A stretch of DNA of 64,000 nucleotides from Rana temporaria (Eukaryota > Chordata > Amphibia > Anura > Ranidae), in the NCBI RefSeq assembly GCF_905171775.1, contig NC_053497.1:36204781-36268780 (forward strand), written 5' to 3'. Position numbers and translations under genes: made by a program. The stretch's first letter is position 1. Every line of letters begins with the position of its first letter. Below are positions 32,197-42,932 of this stretch, in pieces. The notes beneath the pieces were generated by a model. It had not been told where the DNA came from, did not search any database, and worked only from the letters and a program-made list of their open reading frames with translations.

Positions 32197-32962
32197 TTAA
32201 AGAGGAAGTAAAGAAATTAAACTCGCGGTTGCAAATGCTAGCACCCGGCTACTGAAAAAAAAATAGAAAAGAAAAAAACAGCACTCCCCCACGCCAAAAA
32301 AATAAATAAATAAATGGTGGGATCCCCCAAAATCTTTACCAGACCTTTATGCGAGCTTGCGGCCAGCAGGTCAGGAAAGGGGGAAAACGAGCGAGCACCT
32401 TCCCCACCTGAACCATACCAGGCCACATGCCCTCAACATGGGCATGACCCCAAAGCACCTTTTCCCCATATTGATGGGGACAAGGGCGTCATCCCTACAG
32501 GTCTGCAAATGGAACTTCCGCTTTTCAGGAATCCTAATAAAAAAAAAACCGCCGGTGTCACATTTGGCACCATTCAGGGGGAGGGGGGGGAGCAGATACC
32601 TGTATAATACAGGTATTTTGCCCCCACTTCTGGGCATAGATACCTGAGCCACCCATGGGTACCTACGCCATGCCACTTCCGGCACCTTTTACCGCCCCCC
32701 CCCCCCCCCGGGTGTCCTCTGGAAAACACACAGGTCCCGTTAGACAACAGGAACCAGTGGGAACGCGCAGCGCAAGTCGCGCATGCGCAGTAGGGAACCA
32801 GGAAGTGAAGCCGCAGCACCCAAAAGCTGAGGGATAGATCGGCTTCGGGTGCCAACATCGCGGGCGCCCTGGACAGGTAAGCATCCTTATTTTAAAAGTC
32901 AGCAGCTACAGTGTTTGTAGCTACTTACTTTTTTTTTTACAAATGGCGGAGCTCCGCTTTAA
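32197..32962. mobile_element. F-2: family F element
   Basis: Starts TTAAAGAGGAAGTAAAG and ends GGAGCTCCGCTTTAA. Includes a C-run at 32697-32709 and a GCAGATACCTGTATAATACA / GTATTTTGC module near 32595. Frames around 100 codons on both strands are not recognised. Confidence 0.5.
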
Positions 32963-34072
32963 GCCTGGTACAAACTAATATTTGTTTTTGTTCAAGTCAT
33001 CGGGTTGAACAAAAAAACAAACTGACAGCTTCAGTTTGAGACGCTTTTCTATTGATCCGGCGTTAGTACAGCGATCTACCTCGCTGAGCTGTTGTGTTCT
33101 GACAGGGCGACTGCCCCCCCCCCCCCACCAGAACACTCAGGGGTAGATTCAGGTAGGGCTGCGCACTGTTACGGAGGCGCAGCGTACCGTTTTAACGCTA
33201 CGCCTCCGTAAATTACTTGCGCTACGCTTCATTCACGAAGCAGTAGCTCCGTAATTTGCGAGTGCGCTCCGTAAAACTGGCCGGCGTAAGCGCGCGTAAT
33301 TTAAATGATCCCGTAGGGGGCGTGGATCATTTAAATTAGGCGCGTTCCCGCGACGAACGTAGTGCGCATGCTCCGTCGGGAAACTTTCCCGACGTGCATT
33401 GCGGTAAATGACGTCGCAAGGACGTCATTTGCTTCAACGTGAACGTAAATGGCGTCCAGCGCCATTCACGATTCACTTACGCAAACGACGTAATTTTCAA
33501 AAATCGTGACGCGGGAACGACGGGTATACTTAGCATTGGCTGCCCCTGCTAATAGCATGAGCAGCCTTACGCAGAAACCGACGAACGCAAATGACGTAAA
33601 ATGCGAACGCCGGGCGCGCGTACGGTTGTGAATTGGCGTGAGTATGCAATTTGCATACTCTACGCTGACCACTACGGGAACGCCACCTAGCGGCCAGCGT
33701 AAGAATGCAGCCTACGATACGACGGCATAAGAGCCTTATGCCAGTCATATCTTAGGCTACAGTCGGCGTATCAAGCTTTCTGATTACAGAAAAGTCGATA
33801 CGCCGGCGCAAATTAGCAATTACGCTGCGTATCTATGGATACGCAGACGCAATTGCTTTCTGAATCTACCCCTCAGTGGTCATTGCTCTCAGCAACTGGC
33901 TGAGAATGCTGATCAGGAACCGGTCGGCTGCTGGTTTACCGGCATGCTCACCAGAAGCCAGCCAAACAGGCAGCTTCTATCAGACCGGCTGCCATATACA
34001 CGGGCCGAATGTTGGTCTGTTTTAAATGAACCGGCCAATGTCGCCCGACATTCGGCCCGTGTGTACTAGGCA
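32963..34072. mobile_element. HarbB-10 MITE interrupted by HarbA-5
   Basis: Left part GCCTGGTACAAACTAATATT (32963-33139) and right part ending CGGCCCGTGTGTACTAGGC (33873-34072) belong to one element. 733 bp of HarbA sits between them. A C-run lies at 33114-33126. Confidence 0.7.
33140..33872. mobile_element. HarbA-5 MITE with TCA TSD, inside HarbB-10
   Basis: Ends GGGGTAGATTCAG and CTGAATCTACCCC are a variant of the HarbA terminus, flanked by TCA (33137-33139, 33873-33875). Very CpG-rich (GACGTCATTTGC, CGGGCGCGCGTACGG). 733 bp, non-coding. It may be mistaken for a CpG island. Confidence 0.88.
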
Positions 34073-34472
34073 TAAGGAACCGTAGACAAATCCAGCTCTT
34101 GCTTGAATCCCCCACCCAGCCACACTTTCACTCTGTAGACCTAATGGGATTTGTTCAGCAATACGGACATAAATCCCTTCTGGTGCTGTACATAACGTTT
34201 CAGTGCCTCGTGGAATGTCAGACACCTACAAGATTAATAGCAGCCAGCCATATTGCCGTTCATGGTGATCTGTCACATCCGCTCCTGTTTCCAGCAAGAG
34301 ACATTACTTACCATGCACTATTATGTAATAAACACTCTTGGAAAGATCCCTTGAAGGCTGCAAAGCACACGGGCCTTTCTACCATCAGAAAGAACGTCTC
34401 CTGCCTTCTACTAATTCCGTTTACAAATTCACCTTTATGTGACAAAATGGGAAGAGTGGAAGTGTCCCGTCA
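34073..34472. other. No gene recognised
   Basis: A 151-codon plus-strand frame (34099-34554) crosses into the hAT MITE at 34481, so at least its end is chance. No known motif seen. Confidence 0.45.
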
Positions 34473-34480
34473 CCTAAAGG

Positions 34481-34955
34481 CAGGGATGGACTGGCCATTG
34501 GGACTACAGGGAGTTTCCCGGTGGGCCGATGGCTCAGTGGGCCGGCTTCAGTGACAGCAGACCGCCGCCCCCCTCCGCTCCTCTGTCTCTCCCTTCCTGC
34601 ATCGCTCACCTGGGGGGAACAAAGAAGCAGGGGGAGGACCAGAGGAGCAGGGGGGATGACAGAGGAGCATGGGGGAGGGGACAGACAGCTGACTCAACAG
34701 CTATGGCCTGGGAGTTTCTCACTTCTGCCTAATCTTGTCCCATAAGGGGGGCACCGAACTGATTATTTTCCCCCATCGAAATAATGTCTAGCTTCCCCAC
34801 TGGTAGTGCCTATAAAAGTACCAGTACCAGCCGTTCTACTCTAATGAAGTAGAACGGCTAGTGGCTAGTGAAGGGGGAGACCATGGGAGAGACCTGTCAA
34901 AGTGGGCCAGTCTGGATGAAGTCCAGGGCCAAATTTTTGTCCCAGTCTAGCCCTG
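34481..34955. mobile_element. hAT-type MITE, second copy, 8-bp TSD
   Basis: Ends CAGGGATGGACTGGCC and CCAGTCTAGCCCTG. Flanks CCTAAAGG (34473-34480) and CCTGAAGG (34956-34963) differ at one base. Same family as 12834-13350 in reverse orientation. 475 bp, non-coding. Confidence 0.85.
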
Positions 34956-35136
34956 CCTGAAGGAGTCAAGGAGAATTCGGCTTTCGGAAATGTAGTGGCA
35001 CATGCAACCTGGTATATGGGTATAACAGGTATGTGATATAATCCATGGACATATACCCGCCAAACGAGGCAGAAGATGAACAGGGCCACCGGGGACAGGC
35101 CTCACTTCTCTTCAGCCAGAGGTGGAGGTTTCTTTT

Positions 35137-35924
35137 TTTTTTTTTTTTCGGTTTTAAATAAATTTATTGAAAAGCAGTGCAGTACATTTCAAGGGCCACC
35201 AGAACAGACTGGGGCTAAATGATATACATACAATTCAAAATCAAAATCAGACAATCGGCTTAGATCAGAAACATTACTCTACATAAAACAGGGTATTCTT
35301 CTACACTTTTAAAAAGTTGTCACATGGAAAAGAATAAAGATAAAAGAAACAAACGCACTCAATACTGACAGCATTCCCGGCACCCTCAATGGGGTCACAC
35401 TGTGCCTAGGAATCAGTGAAAACATTAAGCTCATAGAATGTGCTTAATAAAGGCGAGGATGCACCCCTAGCCCCGGAATGACTGAGGTGTCCTGGGCCGT
35501 GGGGCAACCTCGGAGTAGGGAAAACCCCAACTCATTACCCTGTCTCGGCGAGGACCGGAGACTCCAGAAGGAAAAAAATAAAAGAAGACCGTCATCTCCC
35601 GCAGTCGCATCACCGTATTAAAGAAAAAAACAAAGCAAGAAATCTCTAATGTAATTAAAAAAGATGAAACTGACTGCTTATACTTCAAATTTATATGAAG
35701 AAAAAGTAGGAAAAATAAAAATAAAAACAAAGAGGGAAGAAAGAGACAGAAATAGAAAGAGAAAGAGAGAGAATATAGATTGATGTTGCCAACTACAGAC
35801 TGTGTAAATTAGTCCACGGTTTCCAATACTAAAAAGTAAAGAAGAACCTGGAAAAAATTAAAGACAAATCTTCACGCCTCCCTTCGTCTTTATATAATGG
35901 AAATGCCTACATATCTAGCCCAGG
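35137..35924 (-). mobile_element. Poly(A) retro-insertion (L1-like tail or processed copy), 16-bp TSD
   Basis: On the minus strand this ends in AATAAA (35163-35168 as TTTATT) followed by about 15-18 A's at 35132-35149. A perfect 16-bp direct repeat GGTGGAGGTTTCTTTT brackets it (35121-35136, 35925-35940). These are the marks of L1-driven retrotransposition. No coding frame is recognised in the 788 bp, so it may be a 3' UTR of an L1 or a retrocopy of a host mRNA 3' end. Confidence 0.88.
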
Positions 35925-35985
35925 GGTGGAGGTTTCTTTTAACCCTTTAGCTGTGTTTTTTTCAATAGTCTTAATAGTCTTAGTC

Positions 35986-36234
35986 CCCTCCAGTAGTGGC
36001 TGGTGCTCAAAATTTCTGGGGGGGGGCGCAAACAAACTGAAAAAAAATAAAATCATCATTTGCTGCCACTGTGCCCATCAAACGCTGCCAGTTTGCCCCC
36101 AAATGCAGCCAGTGTCATGGCTGGGCTCAGCCCTTCCTTCTCTGTGCTGGCAGCTCAGCTGTCAGCTAATAGCCAGTTCCCTTCTCTCTAAAGTGATCCA
36201 CCTGTTGATGATCCTGCTCGTCAGCTCTGCCTAC
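35986..36234. mobile_element. Truncated hAT-like element with CCCATCAAACGC unit
   Basis: CAGTAGTGGCTGGTGCTC near 35990 resembles an hAT left end. The following CTGCCACTGTGCCCATCAAA is the same unit that is expanded at 30587. The right end is absent. Confidence 0.45.
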
Positions 36235-36238
36235 TTAA

Positions 36239-37203
36239 CCACTTAAGGACCGCCTCCTGCACATATAAGTCGGCAGAATGGCACGGCTGGGCACATGTAC
36301 GTACAGGTACGTCCTGTACTAGTACCCAGCCGTGGGTCGCAGGCGTGCTCCCGCGACCCAGTCCGAAGCTGCGTGACCGGGACCCGATTGCCGCTGGAGT
36401 CCGGCAATCGGTCCCCGGAGCTGAAGAACGGTAAGAGCCGTGTGTAAACACGGCTTCCCCGTTCTTCACTGTGACAGCTGCATCGATCGTGTCATCCCTT
36501 TTATAGGGGGACACAATCGATGATGTCACACCTACAGCCACACCCCCTACAGTTGTAAACACACTTCAGGGAACACATAACCCCATCAACGCCCCCTTGT
36601 GGTTAACTCCCAAACTGCAACTGGCATTTTCACAATAAACAATGCATTTTAAATGCATTTTTTGCTGTGAAAATGACAATGGTCCCAAAAATTTGTCAAA
36701 ATTGTCAGAAGTGTCCACCATAATGTCGCAGTGACGAAAAAAAAATCGCTGATCGCCGCCATTAGTAGTAAAACATTTATAAAAATGCAATAAAACTATC
36801 CCCTATTTTGTAAACGCTATAAATTTTGCGCAAACCAACCGATAAAGGCTTATTGCGATTTGTTTTACCAAAAATAGGTAGAAGAATACATATCGGCCTA
36901 AACTGAGTAAAAAAAAAATTTTTTTTATATATTTTTGGGGGATATTTATTATAGCAAAAAGTAAAAAATATTGCATTCTTTTCAAAATTGCCGCTCTATT
37001 TTTGTTTATAGCGCAAAAAATAAAAACCGCAGAGGTGATCAAATACCACCAAAATAAAGCTCTATTTGTGGGGAAAAAAGGACGCCAATTTTGTTTGGGA
37101 GCCACGTCGCACGACCGCGCAATTGTCAGTTAAAGCGACGCAGTGCCGAATCGCAAAAACTGACCGGGTCCTTTACCTGCATAAAGGTCCGGGTCTTAAG
37201 TGG
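36239..37203. mobile_element. P-4: full-length piggyBac-like MITE, TTAA TSD
   Basis: Starts CCACTTAAGGACCGCC and ends GGTCCGGGTCTTAAGTGG, flanked by TTAA (36235-36238, 37204-37207). 965 bp, the longest copy here; 4082, 8400, 20604, 55812 and 58524 are partial relatives. It contains A/T-rich arms and TAAAAACCGCAGAGGTGATC, and no transposase. Confidence 0.8.
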
Positions 37204-37401
37204 TTAATGAATATCCACATGAATTTATGTATAAATACGAGAGCACCAATGATGCACAAAGTGCCTAGCCCATAGCATGCTATCAGGTTTCAATTTATCG
37301 CCGATAACTTGGTGAAAGACATTGCGGATGGTCGTTGTGCATTCCACCCTTTACTCAGTGCCATTTGCCTTAGTAAGAATTTTTTTTTAAAAGGTATGTT
37401 A
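37204..37401. repeat. Distant inverted repeat, left copy
   Basis: TTAATGAATATCCACATGAA through TTTGCCTTAGTAAG is the inverted counterpart of 40759-40961, about 80 percent alike by eye. It may be a dispersed repeat of unknown class. Confidence 0.7.
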
Positions 37402-37709
37402 TTGATATGAAAGTTGGCCTTTGGCTGCCATCTGCAAAAATGCAGGTAATCATACGGCTGAAACGCGTCAATTTTTACTGTAGGAATTGAGTCTTTTTAG
37501 GTCTTGATGGATCTTAAATAAAATGCAAGATTTTACTTCAGAATGATTTGGTGCCAGATTTTCACTTTTAACAGTTTCATGGATGGTGGAATACGGGTAG
37601 TAGTACTGTAATTTGCCTTTATTTGTAGCTTATTGCACCCAACAACTGCAACAGCAGAGCCCCCTTCATTGTAAACATCTCAGACTCGATAACCCCCAAA
37701 ACCAGCCCA
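37402..37709. other. Retroelement-like tail, no gene
   Basis: Contains GCTGAAACGCGTC (37458) and TAAATAAAATGC (37513), similar to the pattern at 14140 and 51240. No target duplication identified. Confidence 0.35.
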
Positions 37710-37717
37710 ACCATAGC

Positions 37718-38382
37718 CAGGGCTGGTGCAAGGATTTTCGACACCCTAGGCGAAACCTTATTTTGCCGCCCCCTTGTCTCCGCCCCTGAATCCACCCCCT
37801 TTGCCCTGCCCATGTATACCCCACCTTTTTAATGAAGCACCCATCAAATGCAGCCCACCAGTGCCCATCAAATGTAGCCTCACCAGCATCCATCAATGCA
37901 GCCTCACCAGCGCCAATCAAATGCAGCCTACCAGCGCTCATCAATGCAGCCTACCAGCGCCCATCAATGCAGCCTACCAGCGCCCATCAATGCAGTCTCA
38001 CCAGCGCCCATCAATGCAGCCTCACCAGCGTCCATCAATGCAGCCTCACCAGCGCCAATCAAATGCAGCCTACCAGCGCCCATCAATGCAGCCTCACCAG
38101 CGCCCATCAATGCAGCCTACCAGCACCCATCAATGCAGCCTCACCAGCGCCCATCAATGAATGTTTGCTTGCATTCATTCGGGAGTCAGGACACAGACAC
38201 AGTCCTCCACTGCCGACGTGCCTCTGACACTATGTGCAAACGGAGCAACAGCTGCCTGCTGATGCTGAGACTTAGTCGCTTGCAGCAGAGAGAAGGGAGT
38301 AGAAACACCAGTGGCAGGGCGACCTAGGCAGCAGTGCGCCCTGGGCGGTTGCCTAGTTTGCCTAGTGGTAGCACGGGCCCTG
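37718..38382. mobile_element. hAT-type MITE with perfect 8-bp TSD ACCATAGC
   Basis: Ends CAGGGCTGGTGCAAGG and AGCACGGGCCCTG, flanked by ACCATAGC (37710-37717, 38383-38390). 665 bp. The middle is a 24-bp minisatellite. No transposase. Confidence 0.92.
37846..38158. repeat. ~24-bp minisatellite inside the hAT MITE
   Basis: About 13 units of CCCATCAATGCAGCCTCACC plus AGCG, with variants AATCAAATGCAGCC. Three forward frames stay open across it; these are not genes. Confidence 0.95.
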
Positions 38383-38390
38383 ACCATAGC

Positions 38391-38927
38391 GATAAGCCAT
38401 CCAGGCTGTTGACATATTTCTACCAGTTCTGATGGTCTAGCTCAGCCTTTTTGACCTTGATGGTCATTGGGAATAATGCTCCTTATACGTGGTCAGTGGG
38501 AAGAATTACCCTCTTACAGATGGCTAAAAAGATCAATGTTGTCAGTGGGAATTTATCTGAGAGGAAGAAATTGCTTATTTCTCAAGGAACCCCCAACAAC
38601 CTCTGGAGGAACCCTGATCTAGCTGCCCAAAACTGGTGGAATCTGATTCAAACCACAGCAAAATCAACTGTAAGGTGCTTTCAATCAATTGTAATCCTTT
38701 AGTCACGCTGGGTGGCAGATGACGTGGGCGGAAAGCTGAAGAACTGCCAATGACTTTGCCAAATGACATAATGTGCCTGTCCGATGAAGTCATACATATG
38801 CTTGTGAAGTTATTTGTTCCAGTTTTATTGTAGCAGAAGCCACATAGTGCAAAGGCCTTGGTGGGAGTGCCACCTCTAAAATACCTACTTGTTTGCCAAT
38901 GGTAACCAAAGGCCAACTTTCCTAAGG
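38391..38927. other. No gene recognised
   Basis: 540 bp; a 113-codon minus-strand frame (38575-38916) has no known motif. TCAGTGGGAAGAATTACCC and TCAGTGGGAATTTATC look like short relics of the AGTGGGAA-type repeat seen at 18690. Confidence 0.4.
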
Positions 38928-39375
38928 TTAAAGGATCACTAAAGTAAAAAAATTAAATAAAAATTAAATAACAAACATGTTATACTTACCTCCGGTGTGC
39001 AGCTCGTTTTGCACAGAGTGGCCCTGAACCTGGTCTTCTGGGGTCCCTCGGCGGCTGCCTCGGCTCCCCCTGCAAGGACTCAACATCTTGCATGGTGTTG
39101 AGTTCTTTCGGGCGCGCTCCCGTGATACAGCCGGCCATAGCCGCCGACTGTATCATTCGACCCCGCCCCCGGCGCGCCACGTCATTGGATGTGATTGACA
39201 GCAGTGCGAGCCAATGGCTGCGCTGCTTTCAATCAACCAATGAATGAGACGGGAAGATAGCCGAGGAGCCTGCGCATTCACGCCGTGGAACTTTTCGAGG
39301 GGTCAGGTAAGTAAAGGGGGGGTTCGGGGGGCCCCTAATCCGCAGATGTTTTTTCACCTTAATGCATAGAATGCA
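38928..39375. mobile_element. F-3: family F/D-type fold-back remnant
   Basis: Begins TTAAAGGATCACTAAAG and ends TTCACCTTAATGCATAGAAT. Contains GCAAGGACTCAACATC / GGTGTTGAGTTC modules and a G-run near 39316. The right boundary merges with the next element. Confidence 0.5.
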
Positions 39376-40727
39376 TTAAAGTGGATGTAAACCCCCCAAA
39401 AAAATATTTTTCATGTCACAATGTAGAGTATACGATTTCCTATCATCTGTGCCCAGTCTTGCCACACAGAGTTAATCCAGCTCTGAGCAATCCTCTTTTA
39501 TTGTTCAGTGAAAATTAACAGAATTCCAGATAAAACCCTGTCTAAATACAAAGTCCTTTCCTCTCTCCTTGCTTTGAGTGAAAGGTTATTTACATATCTA
39601 GCTTGGACATGTTTATCATATGTTATGTTATGTTTATCATAATATGAGGTGATCCACAGTATAAAAAGTGAGAAATCCACCCTCCCCCACATAACACATC
39701 CTGGTAATATACAATGAACTGTGGATCATCTCATATTATGATAAACATAACATAACATATGATAAACATGTCCAAGCTAGGTATGTAAATAACTTGTCAC
39801 TCAAAGCAAGGAGAGAAGAAAGGACTTTGGCCCAGATTCACAGAGAGCGGGCGCACATTATGCTGCCGTACCGCAAACAACGTACGCTACGCCAACGCAG
39901 CGCAGAGAGGCAAGCATGGAATTCACCAAGGCAGTGCCCCCAACGCTGCGCTGGGTTTTGAAGGCGTACGCCGGCGTAGGTGGAAGTGGTCGTGAGCCAT
40001 GCAAATGAGGCATGACCCCGAGCGCCAGACAGATACGTATCACGAACTGCGCATGCGCCGAGACGTGGACGCATCCCCCTGCGCATGCTCACAACCACGT
40101 CGGAACAACTGCCTAAACTACGCCGGATGACTGTGTATGGCGTGAACGTAACCTACGCCCAGCCAAACACGTCCAACGTAAAATACGCCGGCTTGTGTTC
40201 CCTGGTGCAGACCTTTTTATGTCTGCTGCTGGGTTACACCTTCTTTATGGGGAATAACTTTACGCCGGACGTACAACTTACGCGCACTGCGTCGGGCGCA
40301 CGTATGTTCGTGAATCGCCGTATTTCACTCATTTGCATATTTGAATGACTAATCAATGGGAGCGCCACCATGCGTCCAGCCTAAATGTGCGCCCACCCTA
40401 CGCCGGCGTAGGCAAGTTACGTCGGCGGGATGAAGCCTGCTTTTAGGCGCATCTTAGTTTGTGGGTCCGGCGCACAGATACGACGGCGCACATTTGCACT
40501 TACGTCTGCGTATCTTGTTATTCGTCGGCGTAAGTGCTTTGTGAATCTGGGCCATTGTATTTAGACAGGGTTTTATCTGGAAGTCTGTTAATTTTCACTG
40601 AACAATAAAAGAGGATTGCTCAGAGCTGGATTAACTCTGTGTGGCAAGACTGGGCACAGATGATAGGAAATCTTATTCTCTACATTGTGACATCAAAAAA
40701 AAAATTTTGGGTTTACATCCACTTTAA
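39376..40727. mobile_element. Palindromic MITE (arms ~285 bp) interrupted by HarbA-6
   Basis: Left arm 39376-39659 (TTAAAGTGGATGTAAACC onward) pairs with 39721-39828 plus 40557-40727 (to GGTTTACATCCACTTTAA) around a 60-bp spacer. The arms are nearly identical, so the uninterrupted left arm gives the ancestral sequence for the interrupted right arm. Confidence 0.9.
39829..40553. mobile_element. HarbA-6 MITE, insertion proven by opposite palindrome arm
   Basis: Ends GGCCCAGATTCACAG and GTGAATCTGGGCC. Flanks TTT (39826-39828) and ATT (40554-40556). The undisturbed arm reads (as complement) GGACTTTGTATTTAG, so 3 bp were added with the element. 725 bp, CpG-rich, core GCGCATGCTCA at 40081-40091. 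Confidence 0.92.
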
Positions 40728-40758
40728 GGTAAATTTTGTTTTACCTTTACAACCCCTT
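40728..40758. mobile_element. Family D end fragment
   Basis: GTTTTACCTTTACAACCCCT then TT: the right terminus of family D with nothing of its body. Confidence 0.5.
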
Positions 40759-40961
40759 TAACATACCTTTTAAACATTGCAACTCTTACTAAGGCAAATG
40801 GCACTGTGTAAAGGGTAGGAATCCACAGCAACCATCCGGAATGTCTCTTACCGAGGTTGCCTGCGGTAAAGTGAAACCTGATAGCAAGCTATGGGTTACT
40901 GCGCTTTCTGCATCATCAGTGCTCCTGACTTTATACATAAATTCATGTGGATATTCATTAA
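40759..40961. repeat. Distant inverted repeat, right copy
   Basis: CTTACTAAGGCAAATGGCAC through TGTGGATATTCATTAA, the inverse of 37204-37401. Confidence 0.7.
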
Positions 40962-41280
40962 ATAGCAGCATTACTGGGACGTGTTTTTAGAGCACCAGTG
41001 GCTGCTGTACCTTGCAAGCGACTTGAATAATGGCACCGAAATGTCACCAAGAAGAAGTGACATTATCAGCAAAGGACAACAATGGCTGGAGGCCCATAAG
41101 ACTGACCAGAATGTATTCATACAACATGTGTATATAAAAAGGTGAAGTGAATTCCAGAAATGGGTGCAGCATTTGATACTTGTATTTCAGACTATACAGT
41201 ATACCAGCCTCTCCACCTGTGTCTACAGCTCACGGCGCATTATTGTGGACAGTTACTTGATATAAAAGAATAAAGATTGA
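40962..41280. other. No gene seen
   Basis: About 320 bp, ending in AAGAATAAAGATTGA before the next MITE. No recognisable features. Confidence 0.45.
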
Positions 41281-42014
41281 GGGGCAGATACACAAAAGAA
41301 TTACGCCGGCGTATCTCTTCATAATTTCAAATTTTGCGCGTCGTATCTTTGTTTTGAATCCACAAAACAAGATACGACGGCATCTCGGATCGATCCGACA
41401 GGCGTACGTCTTAGTACGCCGTCGGATCTCAGGTGCATTCTCTTGGCGGCCGCTAGGTGGCGTTTCCGTTGATTTCCGCGTCGAGTATGCAAATTAGCTA
41501 TTTACGCCGATCCACGAACGTACGTCCGTCCGGCGCTTTTTTTTTACGCCGTTTGCGTTCAGCTTTTTCCGGCGTATAGTTACCCCTGCTATATGGTGGC
41601 GTACTCAATGTTAAGTATGGCCGTCGTTCCCGCCTCGCATTTTGAATTTTTTACGTCGTTTGCGTAAGTTGTTTGCGAATAGGGATTTGCGTAGAATGAC
41701 GTCACTGTCGTAAGCATTGGCTTGTTCCGGTTTAATTTCGAGCATGCGCACTGGGATACCCCCATGGACGGCGCATGCGCAGTTAAAAAAAAACGTTGTT
41801 TACGTCGGGTCACAACGTTTTTACATAAAACACGCCCCCATCACATCCATTTGAATTCCGCGCCCTTACGCCGCCAAAGATACACTACGCCGCCGTAACT
41901 TACCGTGCAAATTCTTTGGGGATTAGGAAAAAAAAGATAAGTTACGGCGGCGTAGTGTATCTTAGATACGCTACGCCCGGCGGAGAGAAGCGCCAATCTA
42001 CGTGGATCTGCCCC
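41281..42014. mobile_element. HarbA-7 MITE
   Basis: Ends GGGGCAGATACAC and GTGGATCTGCCCC. 734 bp with typical blocks (GGCGGCCGCTAGGTGGCG, ACTACGCCGCCGTAACTTA). No clean 3-bp duplication is visible (TGA / TAC). Core GAGCATGCGCA near 41741. Confidence 0.82.
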
Positions 42015-42116
42015 TACTTATTTAGCTGATTTCAAAGACAGGGGTGTTCTTTACAACAAAATTATTTTCAGTAACAGTAATGGAATAAAATTATAATAAA
42101 TGCCTCAAAGCATATA

Positions 42117-42495
42117 CAGTAAAACCTTGGTTTGAGAGTAACTTGGTTTGAGAGCGTTTTGCAAAACAAGCAAAAAATTGTAATAAATTTTGACTTGATA
42201 TACAAGCAATGTTTTGATATAAGAGTATCGTCATGACACAACTGAGTACAAAAGAGAAGAGAGGCGCCTCTGAGTGTAGCAATATAGTTACATTTAATGA
42301 AGGTACAACATTTAGCATCTCACATGGTTGATGATTAAAACTGGCACATCTAAGTATGCAGGGATCCGGGGTAAAGCTGTGCACATAGACCGTCCTCCTC
42401 ACCACCATTGATGTCGTCCCTTCCACGAGCGCTTCAAGCCTGGCTTTCAGATTGCTCTACTGCAGGGTAGTCTTTACAATCACGATTGCAGACTG
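42117..42495. mobile_element. J-2: Tc1-type MITE, left half
   Basis: Preceded by TA (42115-42116) and starts CAGTAAAACCTTGGTTTGAG. It continues through GGCGCCTCTGAGTGTAGC and GGTACAACATTTAGC, the region also kept in J-1 (30805). It stops at 42495, where a HarbB fragment begins. Confidence 0.7.
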
Positions 42496-42576
42496 AAGCC
42501 ATGTACACACGGCCCAGAATCGCGTCAGGAAAAAAAATGTTTTTCCTGACAAGATTCTTGGCAAGATTCTCTTGCC
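42496..42576. mobile_element. HarbB left fragment
   Basis: CCATGTACACACGGCCCAG then CAGGAAAAAAAATGTTTTTC hairpin and GATTCTTGGCAAGATTC. The right end is missing. Confidence 0.6.
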
Positions 42577-42885
42577 AGTTATTATAGGTGTCACCGGCGC
42601 AAAAGAAATAAATTAAAATTATACATGATCTGCTGCAATACTGTGTAAGCCCTCAAAAGAGGGATTAAATGTGCATATGAAGAAAAAGTGTTACTGCGCT
42701 GATCTATTTGTCCAAAGAATGCGTTTTTTTTGGCGATAATTATATAAACTGTGAACTAATTTAGTGCACAAACAACCTTATATAAAATATAAAATATTAT
42801 ATCAGGTACGTCAACATACCTAATATTCTGTGTGGATAAACATATATAAATCAATCAATCTTATACGAAAAATATTATATACAAG

Positions 42886-42888
<3 letters not shown>
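42577..42888. other. Unassigned A/T-rich repeat-like sequence
   Basis: Begins GTTATTATAGGTGTCACCGG. Contains TGTTACTGCGCTGATC and ATATAAAATATAAAATATTA. It may be part of a dispersed element; not recognised. Confidence 0.35.

Positions 42889-42931
<43 letters not shown>
42889..42931. repeat. (AT)n microsatellite
   Basis: About 21 uninterrupted AT repeats. Confidence 0.97.

Positions 42932-42932
<1 letters not shown>

Noticed and set aside
32655..32860. G/C-rich stretch with C-run as promoter or CpG island
   Set aside because: Part of a family F element; no transcription-start evidence.
34099..34554. 151-codon plus-strand frame as a possible gene
   Set aside because: No recognisable motif, and it runs into an hAT MITE at 34481.
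37774..38327. Three overlapping forward frames of 128-143 codons
   Set aside because: 24-bp minisatellite (a multiple of three) inside an hAT MITE keeps all frames open.
41281..42014. CpG-rich segment as CpG-island promoter
   Set aside because: It is a HarbA MITE, collinear with seven other copies in the window.
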